NCBI GenBank assembly: GCA_905147135.1
Contig: LR990041.1
Location: 14,011,907-14,075,906 of the forward strand
Direction: 5' to 3'
From: Blastobasis lacticolella
Lineage: Eukaryota > Arthropoda > Insecta > Lepidoptera > Blastobasidae
DNA length: 64,000 nucleotides
In this document: positions 32,746-44,999 of the stretch, piece by piece
Layout of the letters: each line of letters opens with the position of its first letter
Numbering within the stretch: position 1 is the stretch's first letter
Notes under the pieces: generated by a model
What the model was told of the DNA's origin: nothing
The model's input: only the letters and a program-made list of their open reading frames with translations
Database searches by the model: none
Position numbers and translations under genes: made by a program

Positions 32746-34190
32746 TCTCATTCAAAATTATAACTACAAAGTATAACATCAGTAGTAAGTATAAAGAGAG
32801 TGTATGAAACTTAAATAACTCGGAAACCATTACTCTTAGAAAACTAGATCCTAAAAAGAAATGATAGTGCCCGTCGATATCTATAAGTATTTGCTGTTCT
32901 GGAACAAGCGTTTTAAGGCCAATAGTTTCAGAGTTATTACAGGTTTAAGATTGACAGCTGTCAACCGAAATGAAGATTTCGACTATCATTTCTCTTCAGG
33001 AACTAGTGTTCAAGAAGCGATAAGCGCGCTCCACATGTGGACAGTTCCGCGGGAACACGAGAATGTAGAGGGAGTATTCGTGTAGTCCCGTGCATATTTG
33101 GCATGTCTCGCCTATTTCATAGACTAAGCAGAGATAATTTGTTGTCGTCTCGATTCGATCGATTTTATATTTATATTCCTAGCGCTTTTTTCCGTAACAG
33201 GTTCGGGGTACTCTTGACCATGATCCAGGATATTAGTAGATCAAGTAATTACAGTAGAGCAGGTGCTATCACCTCTGTGACCCTGTTTACAGCAGATTAG
33301 CGATATTACACCGATGAATCGATATTATGTCGCGCGTTTTGACACCCACCACATCCCTAATAGGCGAGAATGTAGAGGCCGACCAAAGTCCCGGCAAAAG
33401 TTTCGCCGGAAGTTTCGGCGAACATGTGGAGCGCGCTAGAGTTTCAGAGTTATTACAGTATTAAGTTTGACAGCTGTCAACCGAAATGTAGATCTCGACG
33501 AGTACTATCATTTCTCTTTAGGAACAAGTATTCTAGCACCAATAGTTTCAGAGTTATTACAGTTGTATGTTTGACAGGTGCCATCCAAAATGTAGATTTC
33601 TACGAGTACCAGCATTTCTTTTTAGAAACTAGTGTTCTAGAACCAAACATGCCTTATTTAGAATTCGGGATGAACTGAGAAGAGAATGACAACAGGATCA
33701 CGAAAGCGAAACAACTTCGATAATGTTAAAGAATCAGAAAAAGGGGAGGGGCTTACGCATCAGCGGTCAAACTTTCTTTGACAAGGTCGGTTTCCTATTT
33801 CATTCACACGCGTTGTATCTGTACTAAAAAAGTAGACAGATATATGTGTGTGAACTGTGTCACATAAAGAGGAAAGATTCGAACTGTTGGTAAAAAGAAA
33901 CAGTCAGATGTGACGTTTCATGTTGACATCTATTGACATCGCACCGCACGCTGCACGATGGGGCCAAATTGAAAAACGTAGACAAAATTCATACAGAACT
34001 GACATTTCGGGCTTGGATTGCGGGTTTTGCCCCATCATGCAGTGCGCCGCGCGGCGCGCTGCACAGTGGGACAATTTGCCATCTGTCAATGTACTTGCTT
34101 ACAAATTGCTTGGCGTGTAACAAGTTTTGCCACGTCGTGCAGTGCACTGCGCAGCGCACTGCATGAGTGTGTCTTCAAGATTATACGTTG
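32746..34190 (+). repeat. Foldback element with about 104-bp subrepeats, copy 1
   Basis: Matches 45000-45867 in inverse orientation from CTCATTCAAAATTATAACTA to GCGTGTAACAAGTTTT. Inside are subrepeats starting AGTTTCAGAGTTATTACAG at 32924, 33440 and 33544 (period 104 between the last two). An inverted partial unit lies at about 32845-32890. The right part holds GC-rich near-palindromes at 34040-34062 and 34139-34162. The small ORFs here arise from the repeats. A 415-bp insertion (33023-33437) is absent from the other copy. Confidence 0.75.
33023..33437. mobile_element. MITE-like insertion in the foldback element
   Basis: Ends are AGCGCGCTCCACATGT (33023-33038) and its exact inverse (33422-33437). 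It interrupts the 104-bp subrepeat array and is missing from the inverted copy at 45000-45867, which is direct evidence of insertion. TA immediately to the left and at the right edge may be the target duplication. It carries a SINE-B fragment at 33196-33299 and a direct repeat of GAGAATGTAGAGG at each side. Confidence 0.7.
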
Positions 34191-34589
34191 TTGACATCGG
34201 TTTATCATTGCATTGAATCGAAGGCATATTGTAGGTAGACAGAAAGTTCAATCACCTTCTTAATTCATATCAGTGATTTTGCCTGAATGTCAAACCTACA
34301 AGCTGGCAGTCTATTCACAACCAATAAATGGACTTGCCCATAGCCTCCTTCACATGACCCATATATGGCCTGTTCTTCACAGAACGTCACGAATGAAACT
34401 TGTGACATAATATTAAACTACAGCAATCGACATATATATTACCTTCTATGACTACAACACAATATTTTCGAGTTTTATAATGTAGTGTGGTAAAATCACC
34501 AGAATATCCAATAAAAATTTGGATGGATTAACGATTCATCGATGAAGTTTATTACAATTTTATTTAATACTAAATTAAATTAGCCGACA
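34191..34589. other. No gene recognised
   Basis: Spacer between the foldback element and an RTE fragment. Nothing seen. Confidence 0.35.
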
Positions 34590-34830
34590 TGAGTGAACAT
34601 GGCAGAATCTCTGGAGAAGCTTGGCACAACGCTGAAAGACTTCAGTTAAGTCTCCCGACAGGTGGGTCTTAAAATCAACATGAATAAGACGAAGCTTACG
34701 TCGAGTGGGCCTGTAACACCCGCCCCATAAACAATTGGGGGCACTATCCTCAAAGTCTACCATGGTTAAACGGTACATTACGTAGATCAAGCTTCTCGAA
34801 TCTCTCTTGGGCAGCGTTCGCGAAATTACG
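34590..34830 (+). pseudogene. RTE-like RT fragment
   Basis: The plus-strand frame reads AESLEKLGTTLKDFS, stop, VSRQVGLKINMNKTKL, then TIGGTILKVYHG. This is the block after the catalytic motif of a common lepidopteran RT (VGLKMN..KTK). Stops interrupt it. The minus-strand ORF at 34575-35012 is its shadow. Confidence 0.65.
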
Positions 34831-34837
34831 AGATAAA

Positions 34838-34975
34838 ATGTTTCCATAGCTCCACGGGGTGGAGATTTGGAGAACCGTGGCTTTGGCTGTGGAGGGGTAT
34901 TTGTCTTTTGGCTACCGGGCCAACGTGTCATAGAGGTGGGCAACGTATTTAGTATGGTAATTAGCAGCATGTTAA
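34838..34975 (+). repeat. Fragment of the short retroposon seen at 14095
   Basis: GCTCCACGGGGTGGAGATTT, GAACCGTGGCTTTGGC and TAGAGGTGGGCAACG match 14238-14332 in order. The 3' end is lost. Confidence 0.65.
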
Positions 34976-35126
34976 TTGCCACAATAATAATTTCTATTCC
35001 AATTAGTTCCACCTCTAAAACTATTTCTACTGCACTAGATGCTAAATACTTGATTAATGTAAATTAGCTCTTAAATTGGAACTGTCAAAAATTATGAACT
35101 TTTTAACATAATTCGACCCCAATCCT

Positions 35127-35342
35127 GACGACCTGAGTGGTTCGGTGGTTAATATCGAAAGTCTACCACGGAAGAGGTCCCGGGTTAGATACTCGGCCGA
35201 GCAGAAATTGAAATTGAATTGGATCTGGGCGTAGCACGTATACATAACTCATTTATCAGTTATCTAGCATCCATAACACAAGCTTCGTTTATTTTGGGGC
35301 TAGGTGGCGTTGTGTGAATTTATTCAAACATATTTATTTACA
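35127..35342 (+). repeat. SINE-A copy
   Basis: GACGACCTGAGTGGTTCGG, GAGGTCCCGGGTTAGATACT (a mutated B box), GCAGAAATTGAAATT and the GCTAGGTGGCGTTGTGTG block. The part between joint and body is shortened. Confidence 0.75.
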
Positions 35343-35364
35343 CCACACCGCAAGCACAGGACCG

Positions 35365-35450
35365 GCCTTTGTAAGATCTCTGGGGGAGGCCTATGCCCAG
35401 CAGTAGACGTCTTCTGGCTTATAATGATGATGATGATATTTATTTATTAA
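35365..35450 (+). repeat. RTE LINE 3' terminus with (GAT)n tail
   Basis: TGGGGGAGGCCTATGCCCAG then CAGTAGACGTCTTCTGGCTT and ATGATGATGATGAT. This is the widespread lepidopteran RTE 3' end. Relatives are at 43010-43095 and, inverted, at 53560-53640. Confidence 0.65.
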
Positions 35451-35639
35451 GGTAAGGAAACAATGTTTCTTCAAAAACGAATGCCTTAAATGTTAAACGG
35501 TTTGGACAATTTTTTTGCAGGCACTTTGAAAGTTTTCTAACATAAATAATACCTTACCGTGACAACGACAACAATAAAAGGATCATTAAAAGCGATCGTG
35601 TGATCCTAAATTTTACTTTGATTATCTTCTTCCTAATGT

Positions 35640-36125
35640 GATACTAATATGTATACTATAAATCTTTGTAACAACTGCACAGTAACATGATCTCTAGTAT
35701 TCTAGGTCATGTATACATGAATGATATCAATGTACCTACTACAAACAATGACATGTACAATAAGAGTGCTTTTAGAGTAGGAATCAAGGTCTATAATCAC
35801 TTGCCTGTAGTTTTAAAAGCTTTAGATTCCAGTAAATTTAAAAACAAACAAACATTTCTATTAAATAAATTATTTTACCTTAAAAGAATTTTTTGATTAA
35901 AACACATTAATTGACTTCACTTCTGTCTTACAGTGTACTTTGTTATTTTAATTGTATACCTAACTTATTAATTAATTGCCTAAGCAAATTGTACTTGAAT
36001 TTGCATTGTAAATGCATACCCGCTATGTGTAAACTGTTGCTCTTCTTAAATTGCAAAACCATCTGCAATAATGTACTACACAATTTATGCAATAAAGTTC
36101 AATTCTATTCTATTTTATTTATGTA
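35640..36125 (+). pseudogene. LINE C-terminal fragment and 3' UTR
   Basis: The frame at 35687-35896 ends with FRVGIKVYNHLPVVLKALDS, SKFKNKQTFLLNKLFY. The G.K.YN.LP..LK.L....FK..L motif is the C-terminus of several insect LINE reverse transcriptases. An AATAAAGTTCAATTCTATTC 3' end follows at about 36090-36125. Confidence 0.6.
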
Positions 36126-38373
36126 TAGAACCAATATCCTCTTACATTCCCATTTACCCACAAGGTAGGTATATGTATCCCAGCTCTGCTTCGTTATGCC
36201 CCGCTACGCAAGCTATTACAGTTTCCCATTTCACTCCCATCACATTGTTATAGAGACCGAGTGTACCAGCAACAGCAATCAGACACCATACTACCTACGA
36301 GTATTAATCAATGTAACACTCCGTAGCAGGTTGACGCATAAATGTTTATTTTACTAAGGGCCGAATTTTCAATGCTCATTGGGTGAAATAGGGGTTGACA
36401 TTTGTTCATGTAATGAAGCTATTCTTAGTGTCGTAGTAACAGTTTTACCACAGACAAAGAATAAAGGCTATAAGTGTCAGTGAAGTAATTCAATCTTTTT
36501 TCACGGTCCTGAAAAAAATATGGACGCCATTTTACATTAGAATGAAGCCTGCAAGGTATGGCAATTTCTTGAGAAATTATTTTGTTGTACATGACGTACA
36601 CATTAACACATACTCCTGTTCTGACAGTTCGCTGCCATTTTGTTTGATCTTGTAACGCGCTATAACACACGGTAGTAACAGTGTCACACATAAATGGGTG
36701 GCCATTTAAATACTTCACTCATGATTTGAGACAGTTTTCGTCCGTAAATTTTTTAGGTCCGTGTGTTTTTGTCACATTTTTAAATATTTCTGTAGATAAT
36801 ATGAACCGAAATAATCGTGAAATTTGCAATTACAAATCAAAATTTTATTCTAAAATTTCATAAAATATCTGAGTTAGACAGGGACTCGGGAACTCCAATA
36901 AACGGATTCGAGTAAATATTGTTATTGTGCACTATGTTATCAATTTGTAATAATAAAATCTACATTGGTAGTTCAATTCTGTATAACTTCACGAATGTTA
37001 AAGTATTTTTAGATTCGGTATAACTTTTCTGTTATATTTTTATAGTTTTACTAGATAGAATGCATTTTGTTATACGCCCACGCGCGGTCGAAAAATCGGA
37101 AAAGTTGGCGGAACCGAAGAAAAGCGTTAAGCGAGCTGAACTGTTTAGTGTATGTATGTATGTATGTCTATTTCTCTGGCACGGGCTACAGCCCTAACGG
37201 CTCATTGGATTTTGACATATATGTTGACATAGATTCGTTTTAGTCGCGCGAGTGACACTGGGTACTACAACATAATAAAAAAAATCAAGATGGCGAGTTC
37301 TAGGTGCCATAATTTGACTTTCGAAAATCTTTTTTCTCTAATAGCAATCGAGCGAATCGAAGCTTCATAAAGAGATTTAAAAAATATAGGTATACAACCT
37401 TAAAATAACTTTTTGCTTTTCAGTTTTTTACCAGAGGCCAGGGTTTTTAGTTTTTGTACTTAGTTGCTGATAGGAATTCAACCCACCCATCTCGGTTCTT
37501 TATATAACGCAATAATTATATACAATCACTCCGAAATTCCGTAGGCAGTAGTACAGAAGTTCCCCCTTTTTATTTCTTAAACGCTTAATGTACACATCGA
37601 TATACCGGTCTTACAGTCTGTGGTTTACCTCACATGTTTTCTGGGCAACTACATTAAAAAAAACATTGTTCTGTCACAACCGTCCCCAGGAAATATTGCA
37701 ACAACTGTACCCACCCACTGTTTAAAAAAATTGCCAATATAATTTATACTAATCATTCCACATCGAAAGTAATCGATTATATTTATCTACGAATATTTAG
37801 GGTCTGACAAGGAAAATTATTAAATTTCTTCTTCTTCTTTATCCTGGCACTATCCCCTATTATGTGTGGGGGGGGGGCGAGGTAATTAAAAGTAAGGTTA
37901 TTAAATACTCGTGAATATAGAACAAGACAACAAATAACAAAAGAAATCGAGTGACAAAGGCTAAAGTAACACTAGTGAACAGGTTTCTATTGTAAAACCG
38001 CAAATTTTTCCCTTCCTACATTGTATCCCTGATAGTTTCACTAATATACGCTTTGTCAATACCGCCCCTGTAAATGATAATATAACTCTGTTAATTTAAA
38101 ATCTCCGTACCCATACTAGGTACGTAGGTGGTTAGTTAACCCGATATGCGTCCAATCCTTCAGCCTCTCCATTTAGAGCGTAGCCTCCACTAAATCTAGG
38201 GATTATATTATTATCTCCCCAATGCAGGTATGCGTTTTGGGTTCGGAATAGGCTATGCTAACGAATCCTATATTTTGCCCTGAAAAGTGATTTTTAGTCG
38301 CACGAATGGCGTTACGGAACGAGATTTATTATGATTTTATCAAATAGTTTTTGTGGTATTTCTTGAGTTTAAC
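36126..38373. other. Long stretch without a recognised gene
   Basis: ORFs of up to 97 codons (36425-36718 minus) have no known domain. There is a short (ATGT)n run near 37145-37170 and a G run near 37868. The piece at 37410-37470 resembles 27695-27765. Confidence 0.35.
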
Positions 38374-38591
38374 GGTGAGGGAAAACATCGTGATGAAATC
38401 TGCGCATTCAGGCGACTGAATGTGTAACCATGATCCAATTTGGTCAAGTATCCCTGGTAGCAGGGTCATGGAGGTCAGTTGGCAGTCGCCCGCTGTACCT
38501 TTCTGATCTGCCAAATCCTGGATCAGGGTCAAGGCGGACCCCGGCCCCTCGTGCGGGAGAACACAATCGGAACATGAACGCCGAGATGATC
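38374..38591 (+). repeat. SINE-B copy, plus strand, 5'-truncated
   Basis: GGTGAGGGAAAACATCGTGA, GGCGACTGAATGTGTAACC, GGATCAGGGTCAAGGCGGAC, CCCGGCCCCTCG and the tail GAACGCCGAGATGAT. Here the element reads in plus orientation, and the tRNA head is missing. Confidence 0.7.
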
Positions 38592-39889
38592 TTTTTCTCG
38601 AGTTTAATGCTACAATACCTACTTTACGCCTTGCAAAATCTGCTTAGCAAGATTACTTTAAACCAATTTGAATAAGTCCCCTCAGTCTCGGAAGCTGATT
38701 TGTACTTACACCGTGACGTGACGCTACTTATATCATTGTAATTACTTCAATATAATTAAAAACGGACAAGTATGAGTCGAACTCGCATACAAAGGTTTCC
38801 GTACATAGGTAGATAATAGAAGGAACTTAGTGTTGAATAAAAACAGAATGCAGTCATGTTCGATGCGCTCCGTCCTCTGTTCGGAGTTTAAGGCGCTATG
38901 TATTACGCTGCGGCGCTTCATTTTGTAAGAAAGTAAATTAAAGGGGCGCCGCGTCTGCGACGTGTCTTCGTCTTACGTCTTTTCTATCTGTCCTGGGCCT
39001 AATCCGTGTCCTTTTACAGCGGAGTAGCAAGTGGTCGGTCGACGAAAAAAAAACCGGAAATCGATGTATAGGATAGTTGTTACATATTTCTATTCTACTT
39101 TGCTACATACGAATAAATGGTATTCACCATAAGAAGGGTTTCAACTATGTTCGTTATGACTAGAGGTCATAGAGATCAAAATAATGTAAATTAATAGAAA
39201 TGCCACGTGTGGCGTAAACTATCGAAAACGCTTTCCGCGACCTCGGCCATTATTGTGCATAACTGTACTACTGCAAAAAGAAAGCCATCTGTATGACTCC
39301 TGGTGTTAAATAACGAAGCTGCCGAAGGTGGGTCAAGTTAATACTCCTTGCACAAACTTAGTATTCCTGGTCATGACACAAAATAATACATTCTCTAATA
39401 ACCTCTACCCTTGCGATAATGGACAACCTTCCGACTCCATCATCACACCAGCTCCATATTACCCCATAGTTACACAAGTATACCAAATTTCAGCTCAATT
39501 CGGCTTGCAAAATTAGACCAGAACATATCAAACATTCAAGTCAATTTAAAGCAGGTAAAAGTGGCCCTCCCCCAACAGAAGGTCCACTGGGAACAATTCG
39601 CCATTTCAATGACGTTAAAACCTTTTTTTTTAAATCTTTAACAATTTTTTTTCGTCGAAGACCGTCTTTAGTGTCATTTTAATATGTATGGCTAAAAAAA
39701 ATTACGAATTTGAGATGTCGTAACGCGTGAATAGGCAGCAGAGTTTCCTCTTATGTTATAAATAGTGCCTTCTTCCTGCCTTCCAAACGTGGAGATTATG
39801 GCAAAACCCTCCACGGAAGAACCTCAGGTCCAGCTGTGCACGCTTATGGATGTTGCTGATGAATGAAGCTATATAGAGCTTCATTCATT
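38592..39889. other. No gene recognised
   Basis: About 38860-39010 is moderately GC-rich (GGGGCGCCGCGTCTGCGACG) without an ORF. The ORF at 39328-39516 has no known domain; the adjacent CCAAATTTCAGCTCAATTCG resembles transposon UTRs. Confidence 0.35.
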
Positions 39890-40215
39890 ATTTCGGAGAG
39901 TGTGCGAAGCAGCTGAACGACCTCATTCCGCCGGCCCCTTTCCGCCATCGGGAGACACAAGCCGGGCGAGCGCTTCATCCTTATGTCGTGGATCTTCCAT
40001 CTATCCGCACGTGCCGCTTTAGCTCGACCTTTATAATGAGTACGGCTAAGGAATGGGACGCGATGCCTGCGAGTGTGTTCCCTGATCAATATAATCTGGA
40101 TGCCTTCAAGGCTAGAGTGAATATTCTATTCCAAGACGGGCATGCTCCATCTTCGGCCGCATCGTCGCTTTCCAACAGGTGAGATGGCGGTCAAATGCCA
40201 GTCATGTCTAATTGC
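39890..40215 (+). pseudogene. CR1/Jockey-like LINE 3' fragment
   Basis: A shorter copy of the element at 12600-13328: the plus-strand frame includes [20 protein letters not shown] and KARVNILFQD, and the 3' region reads AACAGGTGAGATGGCGGTCA. It begins at about the FGECAKQL codons. No long A run remains. Confidence 0.75.
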
Positions 40216-42043
40216 AGTGGTTCATTAATATAAAGGGAAACAGGCGTGACGTGAGAATGAAAACATAATACTCACTACACGTTTTTATTGTTTTCTACCA
40301 GTTGCATTATCGGAGTTTAGAATTAATAGAGTTAATAACCTAGATTACCAATTTCGATACCAAAACTGTTATAAATATGTAATTAGTAAATGAACACCAT
40401 TTACACTCTTTACCTAACACATACTTACCTACCGATTTTTGTTGTCAAGGTTATTCCGAAAAATCTGCGATTGTTCATAGGGCTGTATTTTTTAACCATT
40501 CCATAGGGATTCATATGCGAATTAGCTAACTATATCGTTCACACGTAACCACGAGTGAAAAGGAGATAGGTAGATAGTTCGCATACCAATTAGTGTTGCG
40601 GCGAATATATACTATATTATTTATTATTCGGGGTAATTTGTGGGTAAAACTTTTTTGAGAATGTGACGATTTGGTCAAGACAATAAAGACCTTTTAGCCA
40701 TTTTCCTACATTGATGTTTTACTAACGTTTTTATACAACTTCTCATGTATGTACATTATACTAGCCAGCCCGGCGCGACTTTGTTCACGTAGTGTCCTAT
40801 TTCTACCGTACCGTTCCCCTATTGGAGCTCTACTCTACCCAACTTTACATTGATACTACTCTACCCTAATCTACCCCTACCTCTACCTGTACCCTACACC
40901 TACATTACCGCTATCTCGACCTTTTATCGACCTCGATAGTTATTGCATTAGAGATGTCTATAATTTTCACAGAAAAACAAATCGTAACTAATAGGGAATT
41001 ACCTGAAATAAAACAAACGAATCGCAAAAGGCGCTTTAAGCCTTGATTTTTCCAATTAACCGCTCGGCTTTAGTAATTTAACTTTCCTTATACAGCCCAA
41101 GTCTTGAAAAGGATGTAGCTCCACTCGCTGTATTCTTTTGAACAACGCCTACCTTTGTGACTGTTGTCTAACTTTCTTTTTGAGGAGACCGAAGCGGCGA
41201 AAACAAAGGCAGTATCTGTTCCATCGTAACGCCCGTCCTGTGTCCCTCTGTACTCCCGGCGGCAACTTTACAACTAGGACACGTGTTTGTTTTACTGTCT
41301 AGCAGACCTACGCGTTGTTAGTGCAGTGTTTGCAACATGTAAGCTATCGCAGCCAGTCAGGAAGAAGGAGCGTGATCGATTTATTTATTGTCTTAGAAAT
41401 ATGTAAGAATCTTTGTTTTTAGTATTTTTGAACCGTTCGAATTGGGTTGCACCGAATATTTGGCTTTTATCCGGTATTCAGTCTATTCGGACACTTTTTA
41501 CTATTTAGCTGAATACCGAATAGTTGGGTCACTATTAGGTCGAATATTGAATCTAAAGTTCGCAATAAAGTCCTTTATAAAAATGATAATAATCTAACCG
41601 ACAGATGTCGAAGAACTCCAAACAAAGCCTACGCAGACTGATATATTTCCAAATTAGTGAACGGATTTTAATGAAACAAAGCTCTCTTCAAAGGTCTTAA
41701 ACTGACTCTCAAATAAGGAAAGCCGGTTCGAAATCCGTTCGGAAGCTACGATCCCCAGAGAGACACCTAGACACATAACGGCAAACTATAACACCTCTCT
41801 TAATGCGTCAGGGGTTGAACATCAAATAAAAGATTTCGTGTCATTAACTAACACAAATATTTATCAAATCAACCAATTACAACACCAAGTAGTTACAGCA
41901 ATAAATCCATAACGTCGACCCAAATTCCTGAGCTCAGTCGTTCCTTTTTAATTAAGGTGTACCCCTCGTGTTCGCTGGCAGTAAACATCTCGATTCATGG
42001 ACAATGCTTATTGATGCTTAATATAGCTTATTATTGGAATATT
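40216..42043. other. No gene; repeat end and CTACCC-rich patch
   Basis: 40761-40800 (ACTAGCCAGCCCGGCGCGAC) is a dispersed repeat end. It is followed by pyrimidine-rich CTACCC-like sequence to about 40920. About 41600-41840 (AACGGATTTTAATGAAAC, CGAAATCCGTTCGG) also looks like lepidopteran repeat sequence. No exon recognised. Confidence 0.4.
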
Positions 42044-43469
42044 TCAAACCCATCGTAGAACGTGCCACTGCAAGGTGAAATACGAGTAGAACATGTGTCC
42101 CACAAATACTAGAACTATGAAGAGACTGGTCTGAAACGTGCTCATATTTTTTAAACTGGTATACACGTATTCTCCATTCAAGTTGGAATGTACGGCTCTG
42201 AAATGAAAAAGATGAGTATTGATAACTTGACGGCTCTTATTCTTGGTGTATAAACCAAAAGAGAAAAAATGGTAATTCACTTGGTGTGAATTGAGGTAGA
42301 GCATTCGCTCGTTGTTCTATAGTTGTTACGACCATTGTTAGAGTGCTCACAAAGTTCACACCAATAAAAACGAAGAAATGTTCTGAAGATGAAGACCGAA
42401 TTGTTGCTGGTATTGACTTATAGTTTACAATTCTAATACGGGTTCTAGGTCTCACTCTAATATTTTGGAGTAGCGTAGTTTGTTATATGCCAGCATCATC
42501 TTCATCATCCCAGCGGTCAATACCGGCTTCAACGAACGGGGTCCATCTTTTTTGGTATATTGAATCACATCGTCGAAATTTTTTTGTCGGATATTTTGAA
42601 TCAAAAACTGTTAAGTATATCAAAATTTTTTGTATCGAATGATTATTATGACGAATCTGCACTACATATAAAATTACTTGGCATTAGGCTTCGCCAAACC
42701 TAAAATCTCTTGTAGTACAATTTATTCTGTGTTCTATAGAATACCTATCTAGCCAATTTGTAAGTAAGTCGAATCTCTCGCGAGTCGACAGAGCTCTACG
42801 TTTTACAATTATATTGTTACATAGGAATGTAGTCGCGGGTGCTCAACCTCAACAAACATACTGTAAGCATAGGTACCGCCATTGCTTCATATGATGGGGT
42901 GCTTCCCATACAAAAATTGTACTAAGGAGACACATATTTTTTCGCAACTGAAGATTTCGTTATTTGAGGGTGCTAAACGCAAATAAAATAAACTGGCAAA
43001 CCATAGCAAACGGTCGCGAAGTATGGAAGAATAGGGGGCCTAGAATAGGCCTTTGCCCAGCAGTAGGATGATTCAGGCTGATATAAATAAAATAAATCAA
43101 AACTAAAATTTTAACATTAAAATTGATAACGACTACTTCCTCTGATAAGATAAGATAATATTTATTAATAATACTGGTTACAATTCAAAAAAAATTTGCG
43201 TAGAACAAATTTCCATTGCAAAGTTTCTATAAAATAGTTTAAAAAATTTTTTTATATACGTCTCCAATTTGCTTCCTTATTTCATTAAAGAAAATGTTAA
43301 TAGAATTACATACACACTCACATTAAACAACACCGTCAGAAGCTTCCATTTCATATGCTGATACTTTCATACACTTGGATCTTCCAGCGCAGTATGAAGG
43401 TATTAAATAAAGAAACAAAAACATTTAATGCGCAAATGCAACACTATAGAAGTAAAAACTTATTGATAT
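42044..43469 (-). pseudogene. Decayed AIG1/ADTRP-like paralogue (exons 1 and 4 only)
   Basis: Exon 4 equivalent at 42044-42197: acceptor CTTTTTCATTTCAG, then HSNLNGEYVYTSLK and LFIVLVFVGHMFYSYF to a TGA. Exon 1 equivalent at 43322-43469: the donor AAT/GTGAGT and QHMKWKLLTVLFN are conserved. Its start codon position reads ATA, a CAT-CAA pair has become CAT-TAA, the exon is 5 bp shorter than that of the intact gene (frameshift) and a TGA follows. Exons 2 and 3, carrying the catalytic His, are gone; an RTE tail (43010-43095) lies in the gap. Compared with the intact gene at 49195-51427, this is an old tandem duplicate that has died. Confidence 0.8.
43010..43095 (+). repeat. RTE LINE 3' end
   Basis: GTCGCGAAGTATGGAAGAAT then GGCCTTTGCCCAGCAGTAGG and a TAAATAAAATAAA tail. 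The same sequence occurs inverted at 53560-53640. Confidence 0.6.
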
Positions 43470-44879
43470 TTTAAATTTTAATATTTATTAGTTCCGGCAA
43501 ATTTCACGTTAGGATTGCAGACTGGGTTGGTGAATGTCTGTTAGTTATCTTATTAGTCGGCGATAAGATTAAATTATATTAAGTAATTTTTAAAAATCTG
43601 TACTTTGAAGATAATCGAAGAAAACTAACCAGGCCAACGTCATGAACTTGTCAGTGTCAATTTGGAGTTTTTGTCTGTTTCTCTGTTTGGTTGCGAGCGT
43701 TTTAATCAGAATAAATAAATTTGATAACAGGCAATAAAAACATTGACTTGAATTGAATTTATAGGGACACTGCACAAACAAAGCACTCAAGTTGTATCTT
43801 ACCGTATAGGCACAATTTATCCAAACTGTGGTATAGGTAAGCAGAGTTCGGACCTGTGCCTGTGTGACAAATAAAACCCAATCGGTCCACAAGTACAAAG
43901 CCTTTTGTACTTTTTGTGATATGCACTAATGTAATAATTAAAAAGAAATAGAAGTTAAATTAAAAATTACAAATCAAAAAGATATTTTACATACATATAT
44001 AAACTTTGGATTGAAATAAAAAAGATTATTCTGAGTAAAGATTTAAGAAAGTATACATAAAACGCTAAACTGAATCCGTAAATGAACAGCAAGTTTGCTG
44101 CAACCAGCTTGCTATTGGATACTATCCTCATTCGGTCTGCTCAAAGGAGCACTGAATCGTACATGTAGTATCTAATGAAAGGGTAGAAAATTGCAGCCTC
44201 GCTATGCTCGAAGATTATGTCATGTCAATCGGCAACGATACGCTGTGATCACCACCAATAGCTTATCTGTACCGTAGCAATTCCCAGACCGCGTATTAAC
44301 AGCGAGTATGCTTAGGAAAGCAATTACAGTGCAGCTAAATTGTTCACGAAATGTAAGTAATGACGTCCCAAGGCATTCGGTTGAGCAAAGAGAAGGCTTC
44401 TTGGAAAAATATATTTTCTTGACGCACTAAGACGTACCTGGAGATGTTTATCGTTGTCAGCCTTCTAGATATAGGCGACAAGAACAATTTGCACTTGTTG
44501 TAGCATCGTCTGGCATTGCTGCTACACTGCTTCATGTCTTCAAAACAGACCGTACTGCTTTTAAAAGTAAGTACGAAAACTCCAGTGCGTAGGGCAGTGT
44601 GTAGGGTGTCGCGTAACAGAGACAAAGCTCCGGTTAATTCTCCCTCCACCCATACCACATGCTGGTACGGTTCTCCGAATGAACGGTATCACCGTTCCGT
44701 TTTATTAATGATTTTTTGACCAGAAGTTGACGGTGACGATGCGGGGCACCAAAACCGATGAAATAAGGCCCGCTATGGCAAGCTATGGACGAGAGTACTA
44801 AAATATGCATTCATACATGTCGTCGCGCCTTTTTCTCGCAGGGATAGGCAAATACCATATCCTGGATGGATCCTGAAGT
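43470..44879. other. No gene recognised
   Basis: Near 43500-43530 the sequence still resembles the upstream flank of the intact AIG1 gene (CGTTA..TTGCAGACT), so the duplication extended into the promoter region. ORFs at 43590-43898 and 44344-44658 (minus) have no domain that I recognise. Confidence 0.35.
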
Positions 44880-44999
44880 CACAACACAAAGTGTTAAATA
44901 AATACTGTATTGCTTCACTTGCTACGCTCCTTACAAATCTCTCTGTTTCTTTCACATTCATCAACCTTTTCATACTTGCTCGTCGAGCTTGAACGCACA
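44880..44999 (-). pseudogene. RTE LINE C-terminal fragment
   Basis: Minus-strand frames give MKRLMNVKET and, after a frameshift, EICKERSK, the C-terminal block of RTE-like elements. It directly abuts the foldback repeat at 45000. Confidence 0.5.

Noticed and set aside
32861..33085. Plus-strand ORF MIVPVDIYKYLLFWNKRF and its twin at 45561-45752
   Set aside because: It is present in both copies of a repeat, but the frame is made of 104-bp subrepeats and is not preserved in length; no domain.
34575..35012. A 145-codon minus-strand ORF
   Set aside because: It is the antisense shadow of an RTE RT fragment and a short retroposon on the plus strand; the recognisable motifs (VGLKIN, NKTK) are on the other strand.
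42237..42455. Possible exon 3 of the AIG1 pseudogene
   Set aside because: The translation shares none of the exon 3 landmarks (NPDLIFP, HSMHT) of the intact gene.
44344..44658. A 104-codon minus-strand ORF as a gene
   Set aside because: No recognisable domain; a possible donor-like GTACTTAC is weak evidence and no partner exon was found.
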